Shown in pieces: positions 31,401-45,425 of a stretch of DNA of 64,000 nucleotides. The notes under the pieces were generated by a model, which saw only the letters and a program-made list of their open reading frames with translations, searched no databases and had not been told where the DNA came from. Source of the DNA: Archilochus colubris (taxonomy: Eukaryota; Chordata; Aves; Apodiformes; Trochilidae); contig CM041090.1 in the NCBI GenBank assembly GCA_023079485.1, positions 32,700,874 through 32,764,873 on the forward strand, given 5' to 3'. Position numbers and translations under genes: made by a program. Numbering within the stretch: position 1 is the first letter of the stretch; each line of letters starts with the position of its first letter.

Positions 31401-34400
31401 GCTCTTTTGTTCAGGGATATCGTATATTGGTTTGGTCCTTGGGGTCCTGAGAACAGTCACCATACAGCACTTGTTCTCCTTCGGTGAGAGGCTGGCGGCT
31501 GCCCCAGGCACCTCTGTTTAGCTGTGATGAATAGGAACTGATGCTGACACCTCGTGGAAGCCTTAGATAAACATTTTCGCCAGAAAACTTTCTGTTTCGT
31601 TTCCTCTGCTGCTGCTGGTTCCCCACTTGAGGATCTTCCCCTTCCTTTTTGTCATCTCCGGAGCACCCGGCAGGGCCCCGGGCTGCCTGCAGGACCAGGG
31701 ATGGAAGGGCAGCCGAGGAAAGCTGCTGGGGGACTGTCCTTTGCCTCCCGAAGAGAGGAGAGCACCTCTCCTGCCTGCATGGTGGTGAGGGCACCAGGCC
31801 ATGGGTGTCTGTTGCACATCAGATGTTGAGAGGGAAGCACCTCCCCTCCTGCACCCATCTCTGTCTGTAACACCTTCCTGTATACCTGACTCTCGTGTGC
31901 CTGTTTTGCCCATCTCCATTTTTCAGGGGGGAATATTGGCAAGTGGCTGTCACAAATCACCCCATCCTTTCACTTCAGAATCTCCAGTCACTTTTTAGAA
32001 AAGAGACAGAAGTTTTCCTGGGAAGCTAGAAAATATTTTCATTTGAGAAACGAAACTGCTGAGGATGCCACCAAGTGTCAGTGGTGATGTGGGTTGAGGC
32101 GTTGCTCCTGGCTTCCTTGCTGAAACCATCAGACAACTTCACTCTGTCCAAGGGAGGAGCCAAAGCCTTGAACCATGCTCCCCCACACTGTCATGCTCAC
32201 CACCCACCTTGTCTTACTCCTCAGCCTTCTTTTGTATTCCACTCACTCTCTACTTGCCTAACTTGGTATGAATCATCATTTCACATCAATCCTGAGGTGC
32301 CCATAACCCTCACTGGTTTGTTTTCTCTGCTGAGCTACAGGGTCAGCTCCATCCTGACATACAGCATGAAAGAAAATCTGCTTTGGAAACAGCGAAGCAA
32401 ACAAGCCTTCTCTTGTTACCCTTGTTTCCTGGCTGCTGCTGAGTGAATATGACACCCTTCCAAAACTCTGCATCACAAATGAAGCTTCGAAACACTTCAT
32501 TTTGGAGAGGAAATCTCTCCACTGGCTCTGGACTTAGCATGGGGGTTGACCACTGTCAAATGTCAGTCTTGGCTGATGGGAGGCTGAAAAAATGGCTCAA
32601 CTGGTGTCACAGATCTATTGAGGCTGTCAGTGTCCACTGGTGGGATAATCCAATTTTTAAAGGCTTGAAACTTTTTTTTTTCCTGGTTCCTTGACAGAGA
32701 AAAGTGTACTGGTAGAAGTGAGGTGGGCAGCAAGGTGATACAGCCCTTCAGCTGTCTCACAAGCCCTCAGGGATGGCCACAGGCTATTGTCAGTGTCCTC
32801 CTTATTTTCCCTAATTTCACAGGTCACTCCTCATTAAGCCTTGATTTTGGCACCTGTAATAAATGAGCTGGGTTCATTGTTTCAGAAGCCCAGGAAAACT
32901 CTCAGAGCTGCAGCAGAGATTAAATTAGATCCAATATGTTACGGGGGAAGCTGGAAAGAGCACTTGTCCCTTAAAAAGATGAAAAGGGAATAGGTATCTT
33001 TTGGGGAGCCTTTTTATTTTCTGAACAAGCTGATGAGAGGACTCAGTGACCTTCTGGCCTCTGTGGATGGTTTTAGCCTTCAGCTTGATGTTGGTTGTTA
33101 AAAATATTATCCCAGATGTATTAATACGACCAGACTGGATTGCATCTGAGCTGAACATTGTGAGCCTAAGGCAGGACATAAATATAGAAGCAAAACAGCC
33201 TGACATAAGAGTCATCTGTCCTCTTCTACACAAGAAGTGAAGGGGAAAGAGACGGAACTTATTCTGTTGCAATTTTTAGATGCATTTCCTGAGCCTCAGG
33301 AAATGCCTGCTCTGGGGTCCTGAGCCACAGAAGACCCCATGTATCTCTCTTCCTAAGCCCTGAGAGTGCTGTGCCACAGGACTGCTCTCTCAGCACATTT
33401 TTAACCTGAGGTTAGATTTGCCTAGACAAGGTCTGCAATCAGGAATGCCTATTTGTTAGATGTGTTTGCCTAACAGGATTACCCTTATCATAATGATATG
33501 GCAACATAGCAACCTGGCCTTGGCAGAGCAAACCCAAAGGGCTTAAGGGGTCAAACCTTTGCCTCCCTTGTCCCAAACGTGCACAGCATATCTTGTCTCT
33601 GTTGTCATGAAATATCCAGCTGGTGCTTCAGTTGGCATTCAGTGCTCTGCTTTTGGAAAGCCCTGTGCCAAGTCCTGCTGCCTGCTGACATCACACTTGG
33701 CATTTCTGTCTGCACAGCTGAAAAAAAAATCAATAATATTCAAAGGTTAGGAAAATTATGTGGTGTTTTAAATTAGGGAAAGAGATGCTTTCCCCATTGG
33801 AAATTGCTCTGAGCAGGTGTCTCATTCAATTTTGTGTGTATTTGTTTCCATCTAATTCTCTGAGAGTAGATAATAAACCATTAAGGTACTTGCTTTTTGC
33901 ATTGTATATCATGAACATGCCTAAAATCATTACAAAACCATCTATGAAAATGTATCTGTGATTATTAAAGTTTCCTGGATTAAAAGACTCAAGGAAGGTG
34001 TAGGATGAAAACTCCTTCTTCCTGCAGAGAAGTAGGAGAAAATCTTTTCTGCATCAGAGCCTGACTCCACTGATGCTCTGTGCCCAGGCTTGTACATCCC
34101 AGTTTTTGGTAAGAATGGAGGGCACCTCCTTGCTCCCTGGTGTCATTTTAACCCCAGCACTCCCCAAGCCAGATGATGTGAGCCTGGCCTTACCAGCTCC
34201 CTGGGAGCTATCTGAAGAACCAGGACCTGCCACTCACTATTTGCTAGTTCCAAAACAAATAGGATCCTGCATTTATAATGTGCTATGATTGGCTTGGATG
34301 AAACTTGTGGTTCTTCAGCTTGTAAGGCCTCAAGACAGCTGTTGCAGCTGCACCCTAAAGCCAGAGGACACTGCTGGGGATGCTGAGGTGGCTCTGCATG

Positions 34401-37400
34401 AAGCCAAAGGATGTAGCTATGAAGTGTGAACCACAACTTCCCAGGCTCCTGGTTTCTGGGGCAGGCTGTTTCGTGTCAGAGCTGTGTAGATGCCTGCCTG
34501 TAGATGAGGTCTGGGGGATGGAGCCTCTTCAGAGCAAGGCAGAGACATCTTTCCACTGCAGTGACATCTCTGGTGAGGTACTGGAGTTGCTGTAGGGATT
34601 ATTACTATAACCATCCTTTTTTCCCCCAAGGTGTTTATAGCTGGGATGTGAGCAGGGCTCTGTGACTCAGAAATGATCTACTCAACCATCAGGTCTGAGC
34701 AATTCGAGTTCACCTATGATTAGCAGAATATTTAATTTAGGTGGCACATGCTGTTCAGAGTGAAACTGTTCTGACCTCATAGCTCATCGCTGGGCAAATT
34801 CTTCCTATCTAAGAAAAAGCAAAGCAGCCACCTCTCTTTTATTCAGAAGCAGGTACAAACAGTACAATGCTTACCCAAGAGTGGTATTTGCTCTGGTTTT
34901 GCTGTATAGTTCCCTCTGCTATTTAAATCGTAAAACATGATAGATACATGGCCAAGCAGAAATATTAAAAAAAAAATAAAAAAATTGGCTAAAGCTTAAC
35001 ATGTCTTTGAGGACCTATTTTTATTCCCATTTGATCGTTCTCCCTGCTCTTGGCTGCCACTAGGTCTGTTGAAAAAAACAAACAGGGATGAGGAAAGAGG
35101 GCAGCTCTGTCATGAGCTTTCTTCAGTGGGGAGAGGCTGCATTACAGCAGTTAACTCCAGCTCAGCTGCAGCCTCACTAGGCAGATCTTCATCTGTCACA
35201 TATATCCCAATAGGAAACCTTGTTTTTTCCCCCCCAAATAAAGATTGGGTTATCAGTCAAGCCCCTTTTTTTGCAGCAAAGTCATGTTTAGGGTCTGTCT
35301 TTCCCTTTTGTTTTGTAAAAAAATAGTCAGAAGTCTCCTAGCACTGCTGGAAGCTGCTCTGCTGCCAAGAAAACCTCCTGGGTCTGGTGAGGAGGCCCCC
35401 ATAATATTTCCGGTTTCTCTGTAATTATTTCCTAATGAAATTTTCAAATCCAAGTATAATCAGAAGGTTAGACCTTAGCAAGTTCACAGTAGGGTTTTTC
35501 AGTCTGCTTTTTTCTTTTCCTGTATCAGTAGCTACCCCCTATATAGAAGCAGTAAGATAAGTTTGTGCATATAAAAATACCTAAAATCAGGGTGGCAACG
35601 CCTTTTACCTGCAGGATTCAGCACTAGAAAATTGCTTTATGCAATTCTCCATTTGGAAGCACTGGAATCATTTGGAAATGATTGACTGCCTGATCAGGTT
35701 GGTCCATTAGCATGTCCTTTTCACAGCTTAGTAAGCAGCCAGGGGATTGATGCAGCTCCCCTTGCCAGGATTTCCCTCTTCTCCTGCAAATGCAATTTAG
35801 TGAAGTGGGAGGGCTGATGTTTCCAAGGTGTTGCCCATACTCTGTGATATCTCCAGCCCAGAAAAAGAAAATAAGAAAGTGCTAAAAAGATGATCTAAGG
35901 TAATAGGGAGATGAGATGCCTGACAAAAACAAGAGAGGTATAGTGAAACTGGTATAAATAGTGAGGCTGAGAAACAGCCAAGCCCAGCTGCTAAGCATGT
36001 CAGAGAGGTGGGCTTGCTCCCTGACCCTGCCTGAGCTGTGTGGGGTAAGTATGGGGATCCTGGTGGGCTCCTCCCCCTCAGCTTTGCTCCCTGGACCTCT
36101 CCTGTAGTCCTGCTCAGATGCTGAGACCAGGGTGGGCTCACCAGTCTCATCATCACCTTCCATCTCAGCAGTGTATCTGCCCATGGGGGGGCTGAAGCAG
36201 GAGCCACCACCACCATGAACAACGTGTTTGGTGCACGTGTGGGTTTCTTATTGCAGAAGGGTGAAAAGTGAGCCTGAGCAGAGTCTTGTGCTACTTCAGA
36301 TGTTGTCCCAGAGCCCAGTGCTGCCGGGGCCAAGGAGCTTATGCTCCCTGGTGGTCCATTGCAGATGGGGGTTTGGTGGGCTCTCAGGGAGTGCTGCAAT
36401 TTGGCAGCTCACCAGGAGCTGGGTGTGGCAGCATCTCATGAAAAGACTAATAATGCAGGTGGGAATTTCATTTCAATAAAATGGGAATTTTTACTAAACT
36501 CAGTTGGAAGACTAATAACACAAGCAGGAAGGAAGTCTGTGCATGGTGAGTTACATGCAGCTCCAGGGGCTGGAGCTGTATAAAAAATGAATTTTTCCAG
36601 TGCTATAAAGCACTGGTAAAACTATAAAAGCTGATGCTAAGAAGTGTTTTGGGAGACAGACAATACTAAGGCTTCCCTCTATATCTCTGCTTTATCCTTT
36701 CCTTATGTCCCCAAACCATGGAGGACAGGGCAAGAGGTGCCTGTGCCCCAGTTTGCAGGCAGGTGTTTCATCCTGAGCTGCTGAGCCAAGTGTGTCTGGG
36801 CTAATGTATCATTGGGTGTGATGAAAGGGGTGTAGGTCTTGGAGTAATGCCTGTGTTCAGGAGAGGTAATGCCCTTGGTCTGGCTTGGACTGGGATGTTT
36901 TTTTATAAAAAACTGTGTCAGGATTTGAGATCCTGATCTTATGCTTGTGACAGGGTTCAGACCACAGGAAACATAAGATTTCCTATCAATGTACCCTAGA
37001 AATCTTACTGCTATCTCTGAGGGACAAGTCCTCCTGGAGAAAGGCTGCTCTTGCAATTCGTGTGTTCTGTGAAGCAGAAAGAAAAACATTTTGTCTAGGG
37101 TTCAAGCACCTTTCTCCGTTGTCCTGGTGATCAGTGCCTGATAAGAATTCAAGGTCTTTGCTTGCTTGTATGGAATAAAACCAGCTTTTCTTAAGTTGCT
37201 GCTGGCATGCCTGCTGGTCTGTTGTTTCCAGTGTCTGGGCTGTTCTTGGTGAGTCCAGCAAGGTTATGCTCTGTGAGGTGCATTTTGCTCCAACATCAGA
37301 GGTGAGCTTCCTGGTTTCCATGCTAATCCTGTGGGATAAGCTGCATGCTCTCTCTGAGGACCTGGGCCTTCATGGAAGGACTGTGGGATGGTGGCACAAG

Positions 37401-38723
37401 CTCACTGCAGCTGGTAGCCCACTGCAGTGGTCCCAGGAAGCAAGGCAAGGATGACTGCTTTTTCAGCAGCATTATTAGGTTTCAGAGTTGACAGCCTGGG
37501 GAGATGGGAAGGCAAGGCAAGCCCCTTCGTGCTGCTGCTCCAGGTTTGTCATCTGGGCAAGAAGGAACTGGGTTTGCGCTCTCAAAGACTAGGTGTCTGA
37601 GGGCTGGATTTTTTTTTGGCAGGAATGTAGGGATGTTGGTGTCGGGAGAGGTGAGGCCAGTTCAGACAAGCAGGATGTGATGTTTGGACCTGCTCTTGAG
37701 GCTGCAGTAAGTTGAACCTGATGCCAGGAGCTGAACTCCTTGGGTCACCTGCAGTGATGATTATGGAGCTACATCCACACAGCTCTGCTCCCTTCCAAGC
37801 CCTGGTCTCATGGGGCTTCCCTGGATCTGTCTGCCTGATCCTGTGGGTAACTTCCCAGAGATGGAGCCTCAGTTGCCTTTATTTTTGCAAAGGCCTGTTA
37901 GTTAAACAAATATTTTAGAGACACTGGAGAAGCTGAGCCACCAAGAGGCCAAAGCTCCTTTGCTTTTATGGTAGCTCATTCATCAGTGAGTTACATTGTG
38001 CAACAGCTCAGCCACTGATCAAAAACCACCCTCTGCTTCTTGTATGGGGGACAGGAAAGTGTGCTTCTTGCACAGGCAGGTCTTTCAATCTTCAGTGTGA
38101 ATTCCATTTTAGAAGTATTGTAGATGAGGTGGCTTTGTTCTGAGATATATATTTTTTAATAGACTTTTTATTACTTTTAAAATTTATTTTTCCTCTGTAG
38201 TTTTCAGTGAGTCTTGGGTCTCTCTCACTGCTTTTCCACTGATGAGCCCACGTGGTCTTGAGACCCTTCCTTCTTCCATACATCCAGAAGTCTCCTGGGG
38301 TTTCTTGGAGACTTGCATTGGTTTTGCTGCAGACTAATGGCAAGACTTTAGATCAGTCCTTGCAAAAGGAGGAATCTACTCACCTGTGTTAAACTGCTGT
38401 CTGGCTTTAGCACTTTCTAACCTTTGTTTCTACTTGTGTGACCTGCCCATTGGTGTGGGCTCTCACATTCCTCCTGCCAACCCAGGCAGGGCATTGGGTG
38501 CCTGGCATGTGGTTCCACACTGACATTTTCCTTGAAAATCTGATGTGACTGAGGACGTGCACAGCTGGAGGGTGAATTATCACCAGGGTTCCTGGAGAAT
38601 TACCAAGCAGCACTGGAAACAGCCCTGGGAAACAGCACTCTTGTAAATGATCCTCCAGCCAGCCCCTTCCTCAATAGGCTCCTTGGAAGAAAATGCTTGT
38701 GGAGCTTAAAGGGCAAATTGTTT

Positions 38724-38750
38724 CATTTAAAAAAAAAGAAAAAAAAAAAT
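38724..38750. repeat. Interrupted poly-A tract
   Basis: Two A runs of eight to ten bases are separated by a single G. It is a simple repeat in intergenic DNA, possibly the tail of a decayed retroposed sequence. Confidence 0.6.
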
Positions 38751-39620
38751 ATCCTCAGAGAGTGCCAAGTATTATGAGAACAGTAGGAAGTGTTTAAGCC
38801 AAATTTTTGAACACCATATTAGATATTTTAGTTGAGATTTTTTTTTTCTGGACTCATTAAAAAAAAAGAGCCTAACTTAATTATTTACCTAAATGCTGTG
38901 TCTCAAGGGGCAGAGGCTGCCAGCAAGAGGCAGGCAGAATGGAAAGCCATGGGGCTGTGCCAAAGCTCCTGGTCTCACCTCTTGGCAGGTCTGGTGGCCA
39001 TTGGCCCCGCTCTGCCCGGCTGGCCCAGCGCTGGCACGGGCAGCAGGATGGGCCACAGCCAGCTGGGCTGACACAGCTGGGATGGGGAATGGAGGCCAAA
39101 ACCAAGTGCATTTGGCTGCTGGGGATGGAGCAGCCATCAATATTTTATTTTCCCAGCTCAGCAGAATTTCACCCTGGGATGTCCATCAGTGTCCCACTGT
39201 CCTAACTTAGCTCCCTGTCCCTGAGGTGCATGCACTGTCCTGGGGCTGTCCCTGAGGGCTGCCTGGCCTCGACAGACACCCAGAACAGCAGTCTGGGACC
39301 TGGACCAGCATTGAGTTTAACTCCTACTGAAACTGCTGAGGTTCTCTTCAAAGTTCAGTCTGAGGCAAGTGCCCTTTGAACCGGGACATGTCCTTCACTG
39401 CTGGTGTGAAGAGTGCATTGCTCTCTTACATGAGCCTTCTATGTTCTCTTCAGTTTACTGTACTTTGTTAGGAGCTAGAAAATTACATTTTCTGCTGGAC
39501 TTCCCCCTCTGCAGTGACAGCCTGGCTATGTGTGCATGAGCCAGGTTCAGGTGTTCAGTTTGGGTATTGCCAGTGACCTCGATCAGGTGCAAAAATCATG
39601 CAGTTCCAGAGAAGCAAAAC

Positions 39621-39690
39621 AGTGATTTACCTTACCCCAATTTACCTTACCCCAGTGATTTAACTTACCTTACCTTACCTTTACCTACTC
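39621..39690. repeat. Imperfect (TTACC)n pentanucleotide repeat
   Basis: About ten copies of TTACC or TTACCT/TTACCCC variants occur in 70 bases, including two longer duplicated blocks that share AATTTACCTTACCCC. It is a local simple repeat with nothing coding around it. Confidence 0.8.
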
Positions 39691-39789
39691 CCAAATAGAA
39701 TCTTTCCTTTTTCTATTTTTAAAAAAACTTATTTATTTTTAGGGCTTTTTTTCCTAAGCTATTTAAAGTTAGGAAAACCAGCAGCTTGC

Positions 39790-40110
39790 TGTAATTAAGC
39801 TGGGAGCAGGGCACAAATCACCCGGGCTTCCACTGCCGGGGTTTCCTCTCGGCCCAAGCTGACTGGTTCGGTGCTGCTTGCTGCAACTCGCGGTGCTGCT
39901 GCCGAGGTTGTCAGCAGCCAAAGGTTACCCCCTGCAGTACAGATAAAGCTACTGCAGGTATAACGTGAGGAGAGCTTCACACATCGGTGTGGACCTTCAC
40001 GGTTAAAATTAAATAAATAATAATTTTCAAAAAAGGCAAAAAAGTGCAGCTTGTTCTGCTAAAATCCGGAGTCAATTCTACTAACTTTAGCGAACGCAGA
40101 TGAGGTTGTT
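39790..40110. promoter_or_regulatory. Isolated CpG-containing patch, candidate regulatory element
   Basis: Roughly a dozen CpGs occur in about 300 bases, whereas the flanking kilobases contain very few. Non-repetitive, moderately GC-rich sequence with an AGATAA word and a CAAAGGTTACC word is followed by an AT-rich shoulder. There is no open frame of note and no repeat-element signature. This may be an unmethylated enhancer or an unannotated transcription start. Confidence 0.25.
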
Positions 40111-43100
40111 AATGGCATGAAGGAGCTGGCAATTATTGGCACTTTTCTTCTTTGTGGCACCCATATGGGGTGGGGGAAGCATTTTCACTGATTCTCTGGT
40201 CTTGTGCCCCTGGGCACACCTGAGAGCCACGGACCTTCTTGTGATCCAGCCCTGCTGCTCTTCTTCTCTCGTGGGCGTCTGTGCCAGCACTTTCTGAAGC
40301 AGCTGGGGCTTGCTATTGCTACAGTGTCTGGCCAAATCTAGGGAAATGCAGCAGAATTTACCGCACAGGGCTCACAGCTGAGGTCTTTCCAGCTTTACCT
40401 GGTTAGATCCCTTTTCAAAGGCAAACTGAGCTCCTGAAGAATGTGCTGGCCCAGTGCATCACCTACGTCAAGGTCTGCCCATGCTTCCAGGGCATCTACC
40501 CCAGGACATTGACCTGCCCCATTTTAGAGATGCAGTGGGGGTTGGCCAGCAGTTGGCAGGGGCTTATAAAGTGGTTGGGGCACTTTGTCTCCCTCTAACA
40601 TGCACGTAGAGACCCTCCTGAGCTTTTAGCTGGCTGCTGGCACAGCCCTCAGTATGGCACAGCCTGTGTTTTCTCATGTGAAATTCAATAAACTCACTCT
40701 TTTCAGGACCTTGGCATAATCAGGGTTTTCAATCTTCTCCTTCATTGCCTTCTAATATACCCTCCTAACAATTAACTCTGTGTTGGGAGGATGCCAAATG
40801 CAGGGTAAAAGACTTTGGGTTTGTTTCCCATAATTAAATGTCGCGTTCACTGCTGTCTCTCCCACTCGATTAAGTGTCCATGTATGGTCTGAGATACTCT
40901 TTAGTGAATTTGCATAAGGTCTGTCAGCATTCAACCAATATTCTCCCCCCCTCCCCAAATGCTGCATCTGTGCAGCTCACAAAGAGCAGCATTGGGTGGT
41001 GGGGGCCTAGAAATGGGCTGCTCACCCAAGTCTTTCACAGGGGGATGGGCTCAGGCTGGGGGGAATGCTGTGAGGCTGTGTGCCCACCTCCCCTTACCCA
41101 TGCCTGGAGATGGAGCCCATGATGCTCCTCATGGCATCGTGGCTGCACCTGGCTCGCTCCCACAGGAAATTTCTTGGATGTCAGAGAAAACAGCTTTTCA
41201 CTGCGATTCTCACCCTGTCTCCATCCGTGCTGCAGGCTGATGGGGGCAGCCAGCTGATAAGAGATTCTCTTTTTATTTACATCTAAAGACATGTCGGAAT
41301 CATTGCAAGTGATGGCAAAGAAATATAGTAGGGTGTCACTGACTAATAGATGTGTGCTCCTCCCCACTTGGAATATTTCCCCAAAGAGCATTCCCTGGAA
41401 TTAGTACCCCTCCTGCCACATCTCCCAGGGCTGCTGTGTGCCACCAAACCCCAGACACAGAGTCCAGTCCTGGTATTCACCTGGGTAGTATGACATTTCA
41501 AAGTGGCAGCACATTTCTGCTCAATTTTTCATCACAGCCTCAGCTCCTGCAGTGAGTCTGTCCCTGTCTCCACTACATCCTGCAGTACCCAGCCCTTTCC
41601 TTTGCCCCCAAAATGTTCCTGGAACATTCTTTCCTCTCTGCTCCATGGTCACTAATTTGCATGATTCTTTGATTTTCATAATTCTTCAATTTCCACAGCT
41701 TCAGTTTCACTAAAATGTTGAGAAGTAATCTTTCTGACACAGGAGGATGGGTCACTGTAAGTTGGGAGAATACTTAGTGGTGAGGGGAAGGGAGCTGGCG
41801 GATAAACCTGGGATGAGGCTGTGAGTCCCAAGCTCTCCTTGCCTGAGGCACATCCACTCCCTGAGGAGACCTTTCTAGGTTGGATCTCTGACCACTGCTA
41901 CTTCCTCACCTCTTCCCACATCCCTCTCTGTGGGCTTTGGATAAACATCCACAAAAAGGGAGCCTTTGTTTCCAGCAGCATTGGGGGAATGGCTCATGGT
42001 GGTACAGATAGCCCTGCCTGCAAACAAGCAGAGAGGCTGCAGTACAACCAGGAGGGAACACAATGAATTATTCACCAGCTGTTTCCTCTCCTTTCAAGAC
42101 ATTTGCTGTAAAACCAGGGGCCAGAAGTGGTGCATGTGAGATGTGTGAGCAACCACACAGAAAGAGTTTGAGTGTTTGGGTACTCAGCTCATCCTGGTCA
42201 TGGGACCTCCGCAGTGTTTGTCCCAGGGATGTGGGTCTCTGGATGCACGCTCTGTGGGTCTCTGTCACTCTCAGAATGCTTGCTGAAGATCTGAAAATCT
42301 GATTTTCTGAAAAATTGAAATTTTTTTCCAAAAATCTGCCAGGTGCCTGCAGCTTTGACAGACATTAATAGGAAAAATACTTTAAACATACAGAGAGAGC
42401 CGTGGTGCCATGCACCTGATGACTTGGGTCTTGGAGCTTTCAGCTTGGGCCACTGCAATTAATGGCAGGTCACAGCCTCTTCTTTGCACACCACAGTCCC
42501 TAGAGTGAGGGTAGTGACAGCCCTCTGCTCCTCAGCCTGCACTTACAGTGGATGCTCTCACATCAGTTGAGCCCTGGTCTGCCCTGGTAAGGCTCTCTGG
42601 AGAAAAGTTTCTGAGAAAAAAGTACATGCCTGAGTCCAGCACTGAGAAAAATTATGCTGAGAGCAGACTGAGCAAGTACTGCTCAGCCTGGTGGCTCCCT
42701 GTGTGCTTTTATTTCTGCCTTTGGCTGAAACCTTTTGGTGAAGTTGTGAATAAAAAATGTAATAGGGTGTTGTTTTGTTTTGGGTTTTGGGTTTTTTGTC
42801 TTTAACCTGTCTATTCAAAGTGCTATGAAAAACGTTTTGGTTCTGTTATTTTATAGCCTCTTATAAGATCTCAATTTTAGCCTCCACTCCCCAGAGTCCA
42901 TAAAATAAATGGATAGAAACACTGTGAAAATGAACAAAATCCCAAACCATTCAGTTCATACTCCGAGTGGCTTATTAAATGTGTATTAAAAAAAAAAGTT
43001 CCTCCCCCTACATAAATACGTGATCACTTATAAATCTGTAACTAATTTTAAGCTATTTGAAATAACCTCCTAGAAACAAATGGGCTTTATAGTGGGGTGC

Positions 43101-43214
43101 CAGATGACAACACTAAAGGATAACAAAGCATATGTGAAGTATCTGTATATTAATGTATTCATAAAAGTTTTGCCTATAAAGTGTCTAAGTTTCTAAGAAA
43201 AAAAAAGGTGAAGT

Positions 43215-43310
43215 TGTTAATTTGTTTCATGTATTTGGCTTTAAATAATATTTATTATATTATTTAAATATAATATCTACCCATTACATGATTTAAATAC
43301 AATATATAGG
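43215..43310. repeat. AT-rich low-complexity stretch
   Basis: The segment consists mainly of TAAATAATATTTATTATAT-like words with local self-complementarity. It is non-coding. Confidence 0.55.
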
Positions 43311-44834
43311 AACTGAGCACTCTAACCAGCAATCAGCTGGCTACAGCACCTTCCTCTCCAGCCCTTCATCTCCCAGCAGTGGGTACCCCAGACTGCTCTC
43401 TGCCATCACTTCCACCTCTGCCAAGAAACAGCAGAGACCTGGAAGAGGCTGTAAGCAAAGGGCAGTACCTTCTCACACTGCCTCTTCTACTTGCACAGCA
43501 GCTATCTCCAAGCTGGAAAACAAAGTCTTTTGTGCCTGCAGTTTCAAGGCAAACTCATGTTGGGGGGCAAGAGAGGAGTGGACATAGAAACCAAAAGAAA
43601 AGCACATTGTGTTTCTGTTCCTTGTGCTTAGCAGTGATGTGTGAACTCAACAAAGTGTGTTGAACACCTGGCTTGTGTGGCCAAGTCCTGCCTGAACCTC
43701 TGGCCCTGCTGGATGCAGGTGGTAAGAATTGCTTCCCAGCCCTCCAGATCACATGCTGGCAAGGTCTGTGTATGAAGCTGAGAGTGGTCCAGCCATTCCC
43801 CAGCACTGGCCAGGTCCTGCTTTGAGGTAAGAAGAACAAGGTTAAGTTCTGGATTGTCCTCCATCATTGCCTTCGGGACAGGACCACCCTTCCAAGTGCA
43901 TCTCTGTCATTAAACCAGAGCGTGGGTCCAGGCTTTCCCTCAGTCTGTCTGGAAAGAGAAGACAAAGCAGCCTGTCTTTCCTAGGAAAGTGGGAACAGCT
44001 GAACTGGTAAGCAGAAAATCCATCCCTATCCAGTTGTGCCCGGGCTCTGGCACCCATTCCCTCTGCAAGTGCCCTTGGAGTGGGGTTAAAATGTTGCTGC
44101 CCCTTTGGTGGAGACTGAGCTGGTCCCAAAGAGGAGCTGAGCTCGTGCTATTGATGATGACAGCAGGTTCACAATGACAACTTTCCTGATTACATTCCTG
44201 GCAGTGGGTACAGCAAAGTGTTGCCAATTGATGAGACTTCACACAGTCTCAAGGATGCTTTTAGATTTGTCTATTAATAACTCCCTATGTTTTGATTTCT
44301 GAGAACATAAATATGTATCCCCTAATGTGTGACAGGCCTTAGCAGCTGGGACTTGATATGTCAGTGATTGACTTCAGTCCTCTCCAAGGTAAAGCTTTGT
44401 GATTGATCAGTGTAGCCAGAGCCATCCTCACCTCACTTCCATGTGAAAACCCTGGGTTAGTGCACTCCTTACACTGACAGGGAGGGAAAAGCTGCAGGAG
44501 TTGGGCCAGTCCTGGAGCAGGCTGGCATAACTTCAACTGCTCTGAATGTGAATTACACTCATTTAGGCCAGGCCTGGAATGTGCCCCTGGCATGGGCTGG
44601 CTCTCTTCAGCTTCACTAAACGGGGTGATTTGTACCCCAGTAAGCTTCTTGTGGGAACAGATCTGAGTAAAAGCAGATCGTGATGCCAGCCTGAGCTGTG
44701 ATTTTGCCTGTAAACAATGTAAATAAAAAATACAAGCAATTCTGTCAGATTTTAACTTCTGTTAAAGTAGTTAGTGCACACAAATATGTCTGGATGGGAT
44801 GCAAACACGTGAACTCCGACCCATGAATACACAC

Positions 44835-44860
44835 CAAATACTGGATTATTCCAGTATTTG
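44835..44860. repeat. Perfect 11-bp hairpin
   Basis: CAAATACTGGA at 44835-44845 is exactly complementary to TCCAGTATTTG at 44850-44860 with a TTAT loop. Three further pairs are possible after a one-base bulge. Confidence 0.8.
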
Positions 44861-45235
44861 TGTTTTATTTCTGGATTTAAACTTCCTCCAAATCTGTGTT
44901 GAGATTTTGCAGCAATGTACTTGGATCAGCTGAGATGGTCAGTGCAAATGTTGGATTTGATCTGTTTGTTGACAATTTCTTGGGTGTTTGGGATATAGTT
45001 CTGTCTCTGGCCTCCAAGGTATTTTGGGCCATTGTGTCTGGGGGATGTGGCTATGTTGGAAAGGACCCCCAGACTGGAAATGGGCATTTCCACTGCCCCT
45101 AAGTGTTCCTTTGTAGTGTGTTCAAGCTGTTGGGTGACTAAATTAATGTTCAACCTAGTGGCAGCATAGGAGGGACATCAGTGACCCCACTGATAGGAGC
45201 ATGTGCACATTTGTGTGTAAAACCAAATACAGTGC

Positions 45236-45425
45236 AATCACAGAATTGTCATGGTTTGAAAAGACCTCTAAGATCATCGCATCCATCTGTTAATTCCTTT
45301 CCCAAAAACCCGCCATGCCCACTGGGGCACATCCTGAGGTTCCTCATCTACAGAGTTATTAAATACCTCCACGGATGGCGACTCCACCACCTCTCTGGAG
45401 AGCCCATTCCCCCACCTGACTGATG
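45236..45425 (-). mobile_element. CR1 LINE 3'-end fragment, reverse orientation
   Basis: The + strand starts with AATCACAGAATTGTCATGG, continues through TTTGAAAAGACCTCTAAGATCATCG, and later shows TATTAAATACCTCCACGGATGG, GCGACTCCACCACCTCTCTGG and a GAGAGCCCATTCC segment. This is the reversed order of an avian CR1 3' UTR. It is truncated and diverged. The distal boundary is approximate. Confidence 0.85.

Noticed and set aside
33040..33240. Possible LINE endonuclease or reverse-transcriptase remnant
   Set aside because: A few protein-like phrases occur on both strands, but no ordered motif of a known retroelement could be followed.
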